A DNA stretch of 64,000 nt, taken from Flavobacteriales bacterium (GTDB taxonomy: Bacteria; Bacteroidota; Bacteroidia; UBA10329). Below the pieces are notes generated by a model that was not told the DNA's origin, did no database searches, and saw only the letters and a program-made list of their open reading frames with translations. The DNA lies in the NCBI GenBank assembly GCA_021739695.1, contig JAIPBM010000010.1, positions 1-64,000 of the forward strand, in the 5' to 3' direction. Shown one piece after another: positions 50,658 through 58,520 of the stretch. The stretch's first letter is position 1, and every line of letters begins with the position of its first letter. The translations under genes were made by a program, and so were the position numbers.

Positions 50658-51440
50658 ATGACATTCGATATCATAGATTTCAAAATAGAAGATGGCGTTG
50701 CTGTGATTACGCTTAATCGACCTGATAAACTCAACAGCTTCAATCAATTAATGGCCTATGATGTTCAATCGGCATTGGACCATTGCATGGAAAATCCTGA
50801 GGTGAGATGTGTGCTGATAACTGGTGCAGGACGAGGTTTCTGCGCTGGACAGGATCTGGAAGAGGCCATTGAACCAAACGCGGCAAGCATCGAAGAACAC
50901 GTAGAATCGAAGTACAATCCGATGGTTCGGAAGATTCGCGCCATTAAAAAACCAGTGATCGCTGCGGTGAATGGCGTTGCGGCAGGAGCAGGCGCCAATT
51001 TGGCCTATTGCTGCGATATCATTGTGGCAGCAGAAAGCGCCAAGTTCATCCAATCGTTCATCAACATTGGTTTGATTCCAGATACAGGCGGTACATATTT
51101 TCTACCTCGAATGGTGGGAATGCACAAAGCCGCAGAATTGATGATGCTTGGAGAGAAGATGACCGCTCAGGAAGGAAAAGACCTTGGCATCGTCTATCGC
51201 GTTTACCCTGATGCTGAATTCATGGAAAGCGCCATGGAACTCGCGAAACGAATGGCCAAAATGCCAACCAAAGGCTTGGGTTTGATCAAGAAAGCAATCA
51301 ACATGAGCTTAAACCACGATCTTGATCAACAACTCGAAGTTGAACGTGATCTGCAAGGAAGAGCAGGCAGAACCTACGACAATGCCGAAGGAATCAATGC
51401 TTTTTTGGAGAAACGTAAACCAGTATTTAAAGGAGAGTAA
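50658..51440 (+). CDS. paaG: PaaG, 1,2-epoxyphenylacetyl-CoA isomerase (oxepin-CoA forming)
   Basis: Crotonase-fold enzyme that isomerises the ring epoxide to the oxepin and can also shift double bonds later in the pathway. Features are LNRPDKLNSFN, ITGAGRGFCAGQDL (the oxyanion hole region), GVAAGAGANLAYCCDIIVAAE and the LIPDTGGTYFLPR segment. Its 260-residue length is normal. GRGFCAGQDL is the form usual for PaaG and argues against PaaF. A separate promoter is seen 19 bases upstream. Confidence 0.9.
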   Translation: MTFDIIDFKIEDGVAVITLNRPDKLNSFNQLMAYDVQSALDHCMENPEVRCVLITGAGRGFCAGQDLEEAIEPNAASIEEHVESKYNPMVRKIRAIKKPVIAAVNGVAAGAGANLAYCCDIIVAAESAKFIQSFINIGLIPDTGGTYFLPRMVGMHKAAELMMLGEKMTAQEGKDLGIVYRVYPDAEFMESAMELAKRMAKMPTKGLGLIKKAINMSLNHDLDQQLEVERDLQGRAGRTYDNAEGINAFLEKRKPVFKGE

Positions 51441-51446
51441 TCTTTG

Positions 51447-51523
51447 CACAGAGACTAAATGAGAAATTGAGATTCACAGAGGTTTTCTTTGTGTCCTTTG
51501 TGAAATCTTTGTGATCTCTGTGG
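51447..51523. repeat. Imperfect inverted repeat (CACAGAG family, second copy)
   Basis: Begins CACAGAGACTAAATGAG (51447) and ends GATCTCTGTGG (51523), with CACAGAG and CTTTGTG phrases between. It shares its ends and core with the 43481-43569 element and fills the gap between paaG and paaH. Confidence 0.7.
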
Positions 51524-51538
51524 TTAAGAATTAAAGCA

Positions 51539-52702
51539 ATGAACGAATTGATTGTAGGAGTTGTCGGGGCAGGAAGCATGGGAGCAGGAATTGCTCAAGT
51601 TGCGGCACAAGCAGGACATAAAGTCTATTTGAATGACAGTTTTCCAGATGCGCTGGAAAAAGCAGCAAAAGGGCATCAGCTAATTTTCAGCCGATTGGCA
51701 GAAAAAGGTAAAATGACCTTGGATGAAGCGAAAGCCTGTGCCAAACGAATCACATACACGCGAAGTGTTGACGATCTGAAGCATTGCGGATTGGTCATCG
51801 AAGCGATTATCGAAGACCAGGAGATCAAGCAAGGACTGTTTCAGGAATTGGAAATGATCTGTGGCGATGAAGCCATTCTCGCTTCGAATACATCCACACT
51901 TCCGATTGTAGCAATAGGTGGAAAACTGAAAGACCCAAGTCGCGTAATTGGCATTCACTTCTTCAATCCGGCACCATTGATGGCGTTGGTAGAGGTGATT
52001 CCGAGCATGCTGACGCGAGATGGTTTGGCAGAAGAAATGAAAGACCTGATGAAGGCTTGGGGCAAAGTTCCTGTTATTGCCAAAGACACTCCTGGTTTTA
52101 TCGTGAACCGTGTTGCTCGTCCATTCTACGGGGAGTCAATCAGAATTCTGGAAGAAGGAATTGCTGATGAAGCAACCATCGATTGGGCATTGAAAGAAAT
52201 CGGTGGTTTCCGAATGGGACCCTTTGAACTGATGGATCTGATCGGAAACGACATCAACTTTGCGGTTACATCAACAGCATTCAAATCCTTCTTTTACGAT
52301 GGTAGATACCGACCGTCAGTTATTCAGCAACGACTGGTAGAAGGCGGATTGCTTGGTAGAAAATCGGGCAAAGGCTACTACGATTATTCGGAAGGAGCCG
52401 TGCAACCAGAACCAAATAAAAGCAAGGCGTTGGGAGAACTGATTGTGAACCGCGTACTATGCTTGCTCATCAATTCAGCCATTGATGCATTGCATTTTGG
52501 CGTTGCATCCAAAGAAGACCTCGATCTGGCCATGACCAAAGGCGTGAATTACCCGAAAGGCTTGCTTGCTTGGGGAGACGAACGTGGATTGGAAAACGTG
52601 CTTCATCGCATCGATTCGCTGTATGAAGATTACCGCGAAGACCGTTATCGCGCTTGCGTGCTGCTGCGCAGAATGGTGAAGGAAGGAAAGACATTCTACT
52701 AG
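51539..52702 (+). CDS. paaH: PaaH, 3-hydroxyadipyl-CoA dehydrogenase
   Basis: NAD-dependent 3-hydroxyacyl-CoA dehydrogenase of the beta-oxidation stage. The Rossmann motif VVGAGSMGAGIAQVAAQAG is at about 9-27; LASNTSTLPIVAIGG, IGIHFFNPAPLMALVEV (with the catalytic His) and a conserved DTPGFIVNRVARP segment follow. The 387-residue length is normal. It begins 16 bases after the second repeat copy and 99 bases after paaG. Confidence 0.95.
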   Translation: MNELIVGVVGAGSMGAGIAQVAAQAGHKVYLNDSFPDALEKAAKGHQLIFSRLAEKGKMTLDEAKACAKRITYTRSVDDLKHCGLVIEAIIEDQEIKQGLFQELEMICGDEAILASNTSTLPIVAIGGKLKDPSRVIGIHFFNPAPLMALVEVIPSMLTRDGLAEEMKDLMKAWGKVPVIAKDTPGFIVNRVARPFYGESIRILEEGIADEATIDWALKEIGGFRMGPFELMDLIGNDINFAVTSTAFKSFFYDGRYRPSVIQQRLVEGGLLGRKSGKGYYDYSEGAVQPEPNKSKALGELIVNRVLCLLINSAIDALHFGVASKEDLDLAMTKGVNYPKGLLAWGDERGLENVLHRIDSLYEDYREDRYRACVLLRRMVKEGKTFY

Positions 52703-52789
52703 GATTCCTTTGAACAGTGTTCAACGATTGGGGTTTATTGGTTTGAGATAACTATCGTATCTTACCAACAAACCTAAAACAACTATAAG

Positions 52790-53629
52790 ATGGCAGATTT
52801 CAGAAACGTACAGGACCGAGTTTCAAAGTTGAGCAAGTCGGTTTTCATCATGATTGCAGTATTTATTGTGCTGATGATCGGCTTTACGAAAATGTCTGTC
52901 ACCATTCATGCAGGAGAAGCAGGTGTTCTTTTTAGAACATTCGGAAATGGAGTTGATACGACACATACCTACGGAGAAGGCTTTCATGTCATCGCACCTT
53001 GGAATAATATGATCCGTTACGAAGTGCGGCAGAATGAACTCCTCGAACAAATGTCGGTGCTTTCTGCCAACGGACTGGAAATTACGGTCGATTTGAGCGC
53101 GTGGTATCATCCGGATCAATCGAAATTGCCCAAGTTGCACCAAGAGAAAGGTCAGGATTATTTGAATCGATTGGTTAAGCCAGCTGTTCGTTCGGCAACG
53201 CGATCTGTAGTTGGCAGATACACACCGGAACAGATCTATTCCAGCAAGCGAGACGCCATTCAGGAAGAGATTTATTTAGAGACAAAGGAAATCCTTGATC
53301 CGCAATACGTTCAGTTGAATGAGGTTTTGGTGCGCGATATTACCTTGCCGACAACCATTAAAACGGCCATCGAGAATAAGCTGAAGCAGGAACAAGAATC
53401 GCTAGAATATGAATTCAGACTTCAGCGAGAATTGAAAGAGGCAGAAAGAATCCGTATTGAAGCCGAAGGTAAAGCTGCGGCTAACCGTATTCTAAACGCT
53501 TCGCTAACGGACAATATCCTGAAGGAAAAAGGTATTGCAGCAACCTTAGAATTGGCTAAATCGCCAAATTCCAAAGTGGTAGTAGTTGGAAACAGCGATG
53601 GTCTGCCCTTGATACTCGGCAATCAGTAA
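52790..53629 (+). CDS. SPFH/prohibitin family membrane protein
   Basis: An N-terminal membrane anchor (VFIMIAVFIVLMIGFTKMSV, about 18-37) is followed by a prohibitin/stomatin domain (about 40-200; HAGEAGVLFRTFGNGVDTTH, GFHVIAPWNNMIRYEVRQNE) and a helical tail rich in Glu and Lys. SPFH proteins form rings or microdomains in the inner membrane and can protect or control membrane proteins and proteases. It lies 5 bases before paaI, inside the paa island, so it is co-transcribed there. No FtsH or NfeD partner is near. Confidence 0.9.
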   Translation: MADFRNVQDRVSKLSKSVFIMIAVFIVLMIGFTKMSVTIHAGEAGVLFRTFGNGVDTTHTYGEGFHVIAPWNNMIRYEVRQNELLEQMSVLSANGLEITVDLSAWYHPDQSKLPKLHQEKGQDYLNRLVKPAVRSATRSVVGRYTPEQIYSSKRDAIQEEIYLETKEILDPQYVQLNEVLVRDITLPTTIKTAIENKLKQEQESLEYEFRLQRELKEAERIRIEAEGKAAANRILNASLTDNILKEKGIAATLELAKSPNSKVVVVGNSDGLPLILGNQ

Positions 53630-53634
53630 AAGAA

Positions 53635-54054
53635 ATGGCAGAGGATCTCGCAAAACGCGTGGTTGACCGAATGTTCAACAACGATCCATTCAGTCAATGG
53701 CTGGGAATCGAGCGTGTGGAAGACGGTGCCGGAAAGTCAGTTCTCAGAATGACTGTTCTTAAGGAAATGCTGAATGGTTTCGACATCGCTCATGGCGGCA
53801 TTACCTACAGTTTGGCGGATTCGGCTTTGGCTTTTGCCTCAAACAGTCACGGCATTCAAAGTGTCAGCATCGAAACATCCATTTCTCACACAAAACCAGT
53901 AAAGGAAGGCGATGTGCTAACAGCAATTGCGGTTGAGAAAAACCTCACCACCAAGATCGGTGTGTATGAGATTATCGTCACCAACCAGCGCAATGAAACC
54001 GTGGCACTGTTCAAAGGAACCGTTTATCGAACAGGAAAGGAATGGGAAGTTTGA
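53635..54054 (+). CDS. paaI: PaaI, hydroxyphenylacetyl-CoA thioesterase
   Basis: Hot-dog-fold thioesterase thought to rescue CoA from dead-end intermediates. HGGITYSLADSALAFASNSHG is its catalytic region (Asp and His), and VSIETSISHTKPVKEGD follows. The 139-residue length is normal. It lies between the SPFH gene and the MarC gene. Confidence 0.94.
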   Translation: MAEDLAKRVVDRMFNNDPFSQWLGIERVEDGAGKSVLRMTVLKEMLNGFDIAHGGITYSLADSALAFASNSHGIQSVSIETSISHTKPVKEGDVLTAIAVEKNLTTKIGVYEIIVTNQRNETVALFKGTVYRTGKEWEV

Positions 54055-54070
54055 TTTATCCACTTGCCAC

Positions 54071-54679
54071 ATGAATGAAATAATTGCAACACTTCTTTTT
54101 CTAATTGCCGTTCTAGACCCTGTTGGTTCTGTCCCTGTGTATTTGGAAGCAACGAAGCATTTTGACGAAAGACACAAGCGGAAAATTGCTATTCGCGCTT
54201 CAGTTGTTGCGTTTCTTATCTTATTGGTTTTTATCGTTCTTGGTCAGATTGTGCTTGAAGGAATGAGTGTATCGCTTGATGCATTTCAGATTTCAGGAGG
54301 AGTGATTCTGTTCTTGTTTGCACTCACCATGATCTTTGGCGATGGTAAGCCTGAAATGGAAAAGCACCTTATAAAAGACTACAAACACGTGACGATATTC
54401 CCTGTAGCAATACCGTCAATAGCTTCGCCAGGGGCAATCATGGCAGTTGTCTTGATGACGGATAATCATATTTATACCATTCAACAACAGGCGGTAACCA
54501 CCTTTTTAGTTGCGGTTGTGGTAGGTTTGACCAGCCTACTTCTGCTTGCGGCAAACAAGGTTCAAGAACGAATTGGGGAGTACGGGATCACGGTTATCAG
54601 TAAAGTGATGGGACTTATTTTGGCATCTTACGGTGTACAGAGTATTCTATCTGGTTTGAAAGGATTTTTTGCAACATAA
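54071..54679 (+). CDS. MarC family integral membrane protein
   Basis: The 202-residue protein (start MNEIIATLLFLIAVLDPVGS, 54071) has about six membrane helices. The conserved PVGSVPVYLEAT at the N-terminus and PVAIPSIASPGAIMAVVL in the middle mark the MarC family, whose physiological role is unclear. A longer in-frame extension to 53927 overlaps paaI and is not supported. It sits 16 bases after paaI and nine bases before paaJ. Confidence 0.92.
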   Translation: MNEIIATLLFLIAVLDPVGSVPVYLEATKHFDERHKRKIAIRASVVAFLILLVFIVLGQIVLEGMSVSLDAFQISGGVILFLFALTMIFGDGKPEMEKHLIKDYKHVTIFPVAIPSIASPGAIMAVVLMTDNHIYTIQQQAVTTFLVAVVVGLTSLLLLAANKVQERIGEYGITVISKVMGLILASYGVQSILSGLKGFFAT

Positions 54680-54688
54680 AAACGGAAA

Positions 54689-55894
54689 ATGAAACAAGCA
54701 TTTATAGTTGACGCCATAAGAACACCAGTTGGCAGTTTTGGAGGCACATTAGCACCTGTAAGGGCAGATGATCTGGCCGCCATTCCTATTCGGGAATTGA
54801 TGAGTCGGAATCCGAATTTGGATCCATCAGCCATTGAGGATCTGATCTTCGGTTGTGCCAATCAGGCAGGAGAGGACAATAGGAACGTGGCAAGAATGGC
54901 CTTGCTCTTGGCAGGACTTCCTTGGTCGGTCGGTGGCGAAACTGTGAATAGATTATGTTCATCTGGAATGGCCTCGACCATCAATGCAGCAAGAGCCATT
55001 CAGACAGGAAATGGAGATTTATATATCTCAGGTGGAGTTGAACATATGACGCGTGGGCCGTGGGTGATCTCTAAAGCAAGTCAGCCATTTGGAAGAGATT
55101 CTGAAATGTTCGACACAAGCTTCGGATGGCGATTCATCAATCCCAGAATGCAGGAATTGTACGGCACCGAAGGCATGGGACAAACAGCAGAGAACTTGGT
55201 GGAGATGTACGGCATTGAGCGCGAAGCTCAAGATCTGTTCGCCCACAATTCGCACATGAAAGCGGCTGCTGCACAAGCTTCCGGCAGATTGGCTGAAGAA
55301 ATCGTTGCTGTGCAGATTCCGCAACGGAAAGGCGAAGCCATCAGCTTTGAGAAAGATGAATTCATTAAGCCGAATACGACCTTGGAAGTTCTAGGAAAAC
55401 TCAGAGCCGCTTTCAAGAAAGATGGTTCCGTTACTGCTGGAAACAGTTCTGGATTGAATGATGGCGCAGCCGCCATGCTCATCGCATCCGAACAAGCATT
55501 AAAAGATCACAACCTCAAACCAATGGCCCGCATCGTTTCTGCCGCTGTTGCTGGAGTTGAACCACGCATCATGGGCATCGGACCGGTTTACGCTTCCGAA
55601 AAAGCATTGAAACGTGCTGGTTTGACACTCGATCAAATAGACGTGATTGAACTCAACGAAGCATTCGCAGCGCAAGTGCTTGCCTGTACGCGCATAATGG
55701 GCTTGGCCGATGATGATGCTCGTGTAAATCAGAATGGAGGTGCCATTGCCATCGGTCATCCACTGGGAATGAGCGGAGCTAGAATTCTGCAAACTGCGGC
55801 CATCCAATTGCAAAAGACGAATAAGCGCTATGCCTTGGTTTCGATGTGCATTGGGGTAGGGCAGGGCTACGCCACCATTATTGAACGGGTTTGA
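54689..55894 (+). CDS. paaJ: PaaJ, 3-oxoadipyl-CoA / 3-oxo-5,6-dehydrosuberyl-CoA thiolase
   Basis: Thiolase that releases acetyl-CoA or succinyl-CoA at the end of the pathway. The nucleophilic Cys lies in VNRLCSSGMAST (about 90-93), the His in AIGHPLGMSG, and the second Cys in MCIGVGQG. The 401-residue length matches PcaF/PaaJ. It is followed by the 21-bp repeat tract before paaY. Confidence 0.94.
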   Translation: MKQAFIVDAIRTPVGSFGGTLAPVRADDLAAIPIRELMSRNPNLDPSAIEDLIFGCANQAGEDNRNVARMALLLAGLPWSVGGETVNRLCSSGMASTINAARAIQTGNGDLYISGGVEHMTRGPWVISKASQPFGRDSEMFDTSFGWRFINPRMQELYGTEGMGQTAENLVEMYGIEREAQDLFAHNSHMKAAAAQASGRLAEEIVAVQIPQRKGEAISFEKDEFIKPNTTLEVLGKLRAAFKKDGSVTAGNSSGLNDGAAAMLIASEQALKDHNLKPMARIVSAAVAGVEPRIMGIGPVYASEKALKRAGLTLDQIDVIELNEAFAAQVLACTRIMGLADDDARVNQNGGAIAIGHPLGMSGARILQTAAIQLQKTNKRYALVSMCIGVGQGYATIIERV

Positions 55895-55938
55895 TGGGGA
55901 TGGGAATTGAAAAACGGCAAATTCAAGTTCGAAAATGT

Positions 55939-56087
55939 CAAATTCCAATTGAAATTCGAGACATTTCAATAGAAATGTTGGAAATTCCGATAGGAAAATG
56001 CTGAATTATAATAGGAATGTGACGAATTATAACAGGAAAACACTGAATTCCGATAGGAATGTGATGAATTCGGATAGAAATATGTCG
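55939..56087. repeat. Tandem 21-bp repeats upstream of paaY
   Basis: Five clear 21-bp units (55983, 56004, 56025, 56046, 56067) share AATT-ATAGGAA-TG and preceding sequence from 55939 contains two or three more degenerate units. The period is exactly 21 bp; the minus-strand frame would encode heptads such as HIPIGIQ. No conserved gene is found in the region. Confidence 0.8.
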
Positions 56088-56117
56088 ATTTACTACAGAA
56101 ACTAACCGCCAACAACT

Positions 56118-56732
56118 ATGATATTCGAATTCAATGGAATGCGTCCGAGGATTCATCCGACAGCTTTTGTGCATCAAACCGCAAGCGTTGTTGGTAATGT
56201 TCAGATTGGGAGGGATGTGTATATCGGTCCAGGCGCAGCAATCCGTGGCGATTGGGGCAGAATTGTGATCGAGGACGGTTGTAATGTGCAAGAGAATTGT
56301 ACCATTCACATGTTTCCAGGCACAACCGTTTGGCTACACAAAGGAGCGCATGTCGGACATGGAGCTATTATACACGGAGCCACTTTGCTTCAGAATTGTC
56401 TTATTGGGATGAATGCCGTGGTGATGGATGATGCCGAAGTAGGCGAGGAGAGTATCGTTGGAGCTTTATGTTTCGTTCCCGCTGAGATGAAAATCCCAAC
56501 CAGAAAGATCGTGGTAGGCAATCCTGCCAAGATCATCAAAGATGTTTCTGACGATATGATCGCTTGGAAAACAGAAGGGACCAAACTCTATCAATCCCTA
56601 CCAAAAGAAAGCCATGCAACCTTGAAAGAACTTGGTTTGGAAGATGTGCTCTCTTCAGATTCCATTCCGGAAACTGATCCCTACTACGGGCAGCAGAAAG
56701 ACTTATTTGAAACCTGGAGCAAGACGAAATGA
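56118..56732 (+). CDS. paaY: PaaY, gamma-carbonic-anhydrase-like hexapeptide protein
   Basis: Thioesterase/acyltransferase-like protein with a left-handed beta helix. Hexapeptide repeats run from about residue 17 to 145, with PTAFVHQTASVVGNVQIGRD, AAIRGDWGRIVIED, NVQENCTIHMFPG and HVGHGAIIHGATL, where the His residues bind metal. The 204-residue length fits PaaY. It follows the 21-bp repeats; its stop overlaps the next gene by four bases. Confidence 0.92.
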   Translation: MIFEFNGMRPRIHPTAFVHQTASVVGNVQIGRDVYIGPGAAIRGDWGRIVIEDGCNVQENCTIHMFPGTTVWLHKGAHVGHGAIIHGATLLQNCLIGMNAVVMDDAEVGEESIVGALCFVPAEMKIPTRKIVVGNPAKIIKDVSDDMIAWKTEGTKLYQSLPKESHATLKELGLEDVLSSDSIPETDPYYGQQKDLFETWSKTK

Positions 56733-57277
56733 TTTTCAGATGGCCGGCCTTGTTTATGGTGGTCATTGCAGTAGGATGCCATTCTTCTAATGAGGAAAAG
56801 GAGCCGGCATTGAATGAAACCACTGGGATTTCAGATGCAAAAGCTGATGAAGGTGCAGCGATTGACTATGACACCACCGTGAACTATACACGATATTCCG
56901 AGTACGGTCTTGTTGAGGATTTTAATGGTGATGGGTATTCTGAGTTGGTTTCGTTGGTGGCAAATTCAAGTACAAACGAGATCGGTGTAAGGATCATTGA
57001 CGGCAAAAATGCTGAACAACTATCTATTTTCGGAGCAGGTAGAGAGGTTAATGGTATTGCCAATCTTAGATGGATCGGCTCTATGGAGTTCATTCCGGAA
57101 GGATTTTACATCGCTCCAACCATTATTGACGCTCAAACAGGCGACATATTAGGTTCTGATTCGATAAATGGATTTTACCTGAAGACCAAAGCAATTCATT
57201 TGCTGCCAAAGCATGGGCACTCCAGTGGAATTATTTATTGGAGTGGAAGTGGATACGCTTGGATGCACCAAGAATGA
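56729..57277 (+). CDS. Lipoprotein with EF-hand/FG-GAP-like element
   Basis: Signal MIFRWPALFMVVIAVGC gives lipobox Cys17. The 182-residue protein then has acidic linker residues, VEDFNGDGYSELVSLVANSS (a DxNxDG calcium-binding or FG-GAP element), and beta strands (NEIGVRIIDGKNAEQLSIFG). No family is identified beyond this. Its ATG overlaps the paaY stop (ATGA), so it is translated with it, but its link to phenylacetate is unknown. Confidence 0.7.
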   Translation: MIFRWPALFMVVIAVGCHSSNEEKEPALNETTGISDAKADEGAAIDYDTTVNYTRYSEYGLVEDFNGDGYSELVSLVANSSTNEIGVRIIDGKNAEQLSIFGAGREVNGIANLRWIGSMEFIPEGFYIAPTIIDAQTGDILGSDSINGFYLKTKAIHLLPKHGHSSGIIYWSGSGYAWMHQE

Positions 57278-57384
57278 AAAAGATCTCTGCTTGAACAAGG
57301 TAAGCTAGAATTCAAACCGTTATTCGATTGCATGGACGGATAAAGATTTTGACATTTATCATTCGTAATGCAATATTTCAAAGC

Positions 57385-57392
57385 TAACTTTG
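57385..57392 (+). promoter_or_regulatory. Possible -7 box before the 57464 lipoprotein gene
   Basis: TAACTTTG matches TAnnTTTG about 72 bases upstream of the ATG, with TTCG (57362-57365) 19 bases before it as a weak -33 box. Other nearby T-rich phrases could be the real start, so this is tentative. Confidence 0.3.
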
Positions 57393-57463
57393 GTTTAATC
57401 TTTGATGTAAATGAAAACCATCGTGATTCACTTTTTAAATCATAAAACAAGAACAGTACTTCA

Positions 57464-58423
57464 ATGAAATATTCCATTCTTAAAATTGCTGCCGTTGCCA
57501 TGTTCGTTACGGCATTTATCGTTGGCTGCGGTGCATTCCGAAAACTGCTTGATGCCAAGATCGAACAGTTCAATACAGATTCGAACACCTACAAAGCAGA
57601 GTTGGATCAAGCTGACAATGACATCAATGATGCATTGAGCGACATTGATGGGTTTGGAAAAACCGATTATCACGATCAGATCTTCTCCAGCCCACTTTGC
57701 GGTGTCACTATCGATTGTACCGATGTGAACCAAGGCATTCTCTACTTCAATTTTGATGGCACTACGCCATGTTTCAGTCCATCCAGAACACGTGCCGGAC
57801 AGATAAAGGTGCAATTAGTGGCAGGAAACAGCTGGGCAGAGGCTGGAGCTGTCATTAAACAGACCTTTTCCAATTTCAAGGTGACGCACCTGAGCAGTGG
57901 TCGTTCCATTGAATTTGATGGTATAAAGACGTTGAAAAATGTGAATGGACACAATTGGTGGCAATTTTTGCAAGGAACATCTGATCTTACCTATGAATCG
58001 CGTTCATTGGATATGGCTGTTTCGTTCGATAATGGGCAGAGCGCCAGTTGGAACCATGCTCGAACTGTGATATGGAGTTATTCTCCAGCAGGAAACGACC
58101 CGCTTATTCCGTACGCCTACATTGGTTTTGAAGCGAATGGCGATACCACCATAAACGGAACGAGTGGAATCGATTCGTGGGGAGTTAATCGATATGGAAG
58201 CGATTTTATCACCTATTACACACAGGCCATTCATTCAAACACATATTGCGGACTGTGGAGGTTCAATTCGGGTCAATTAGTGCACGAAGTGGATGGCGAT
58301 GATTACACGCTTACTTTGGGTGTAGACCAAAGTGGCAACCCTGCCTCGGGTACATGCGCCTACGGTTTTGAAGTTAGTTGGAATGTGGGGAATAACTCCA
58401 ATAGCGCAGTTTTCAGCTATTAA
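57464..58423 (+). CDS. Lipoprotein of unknown function
   Basis: A lipobox signal (AAVAMFVTAFIVGC, Cys22) precedes a 298-residue protein, helical at the start (RKLLDAKIEQFNTDSNTYKA) and beta-rich afterwards with many Trp, Ser, Asn and Gly residues (GHNWWQFLQGTSDLTYESRS, GESSWNHARTVIWSYSPAGN-like region). Three internal Cys (CGVTIDCTDV, PCFS) may form disulphides. The family is not recognised. It is a single gene between the paaY-lipoprotein pair and paaZ, bounded by a terminator. Confidence 0.7.
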   Translation: MKYSILKIAAVAMFVTAFIVGCGAFRKLLDAKIEQFNTDSNTYKAELDQADNDINDALSDIDGFGKTDYHDQIFSSPLCGVTIDCTDVNQGILYFNFDGTTPCFSPSRTRAGQIKVQLVAGNSWAEAGAVIKQTFSNFKVTHLSSGRSIEFDGIKTLKNVNGHNWWQFLQGTSDLTYESRSLDMAVSFDNGQSASWNHARTVIWSYSPAGNDPLIPYAYIGFEANGDTTINGTSGIDSWGVNRYGSDFITYYTQAIHSNTYCGLWRFNSGQLVHEVDGDDYTLTLGVDQSGNPASGTCAYGFEVSWNVGNNSNSAVFSY

Positions 58424-58447
58424 GCTTCTTTATTAGAAAATGTTGAG

Positions 58448-58476
58448 GGGCGCACATCTTCGGATGTGCGCCCTTT
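58448..58476 (+). terminator. Terminator (UUCG loop) before paaZ
   Basis: An 11-bp perfect stem (58448-58458 with 58463-58473) closed by the stable TTCG loop is followed by TTT. It ends the 57464 lipoprotein transcript 25 bases after its stop. Confidence 0.85.
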
Positions 58477-58520
58477 CTGTTTGGAGGAGGAAAGTATATT
58501 TACGCATCAAATAGCATAGA

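Noticed and set aside
53927-54070. N-terminal extension of the MarC protein
   Set aside because: The added 48 residues overlap paaI in another frame and have no membrane or family features; the ATG at 54071 fits MarC.
55939-56087. CRISPR-like array of short repeats
   Set aside because: Units are contiguous 21-bp tandem copies with no unique spacers and no cas genes in the window.
55938-56309. Open frame of 123 codons on the minus strand over the 21-bp repeats and paaY start
   Set aside because: It lies across repeats and antisense to paaY; its Ile/His heptads follow from the repeat unit only.
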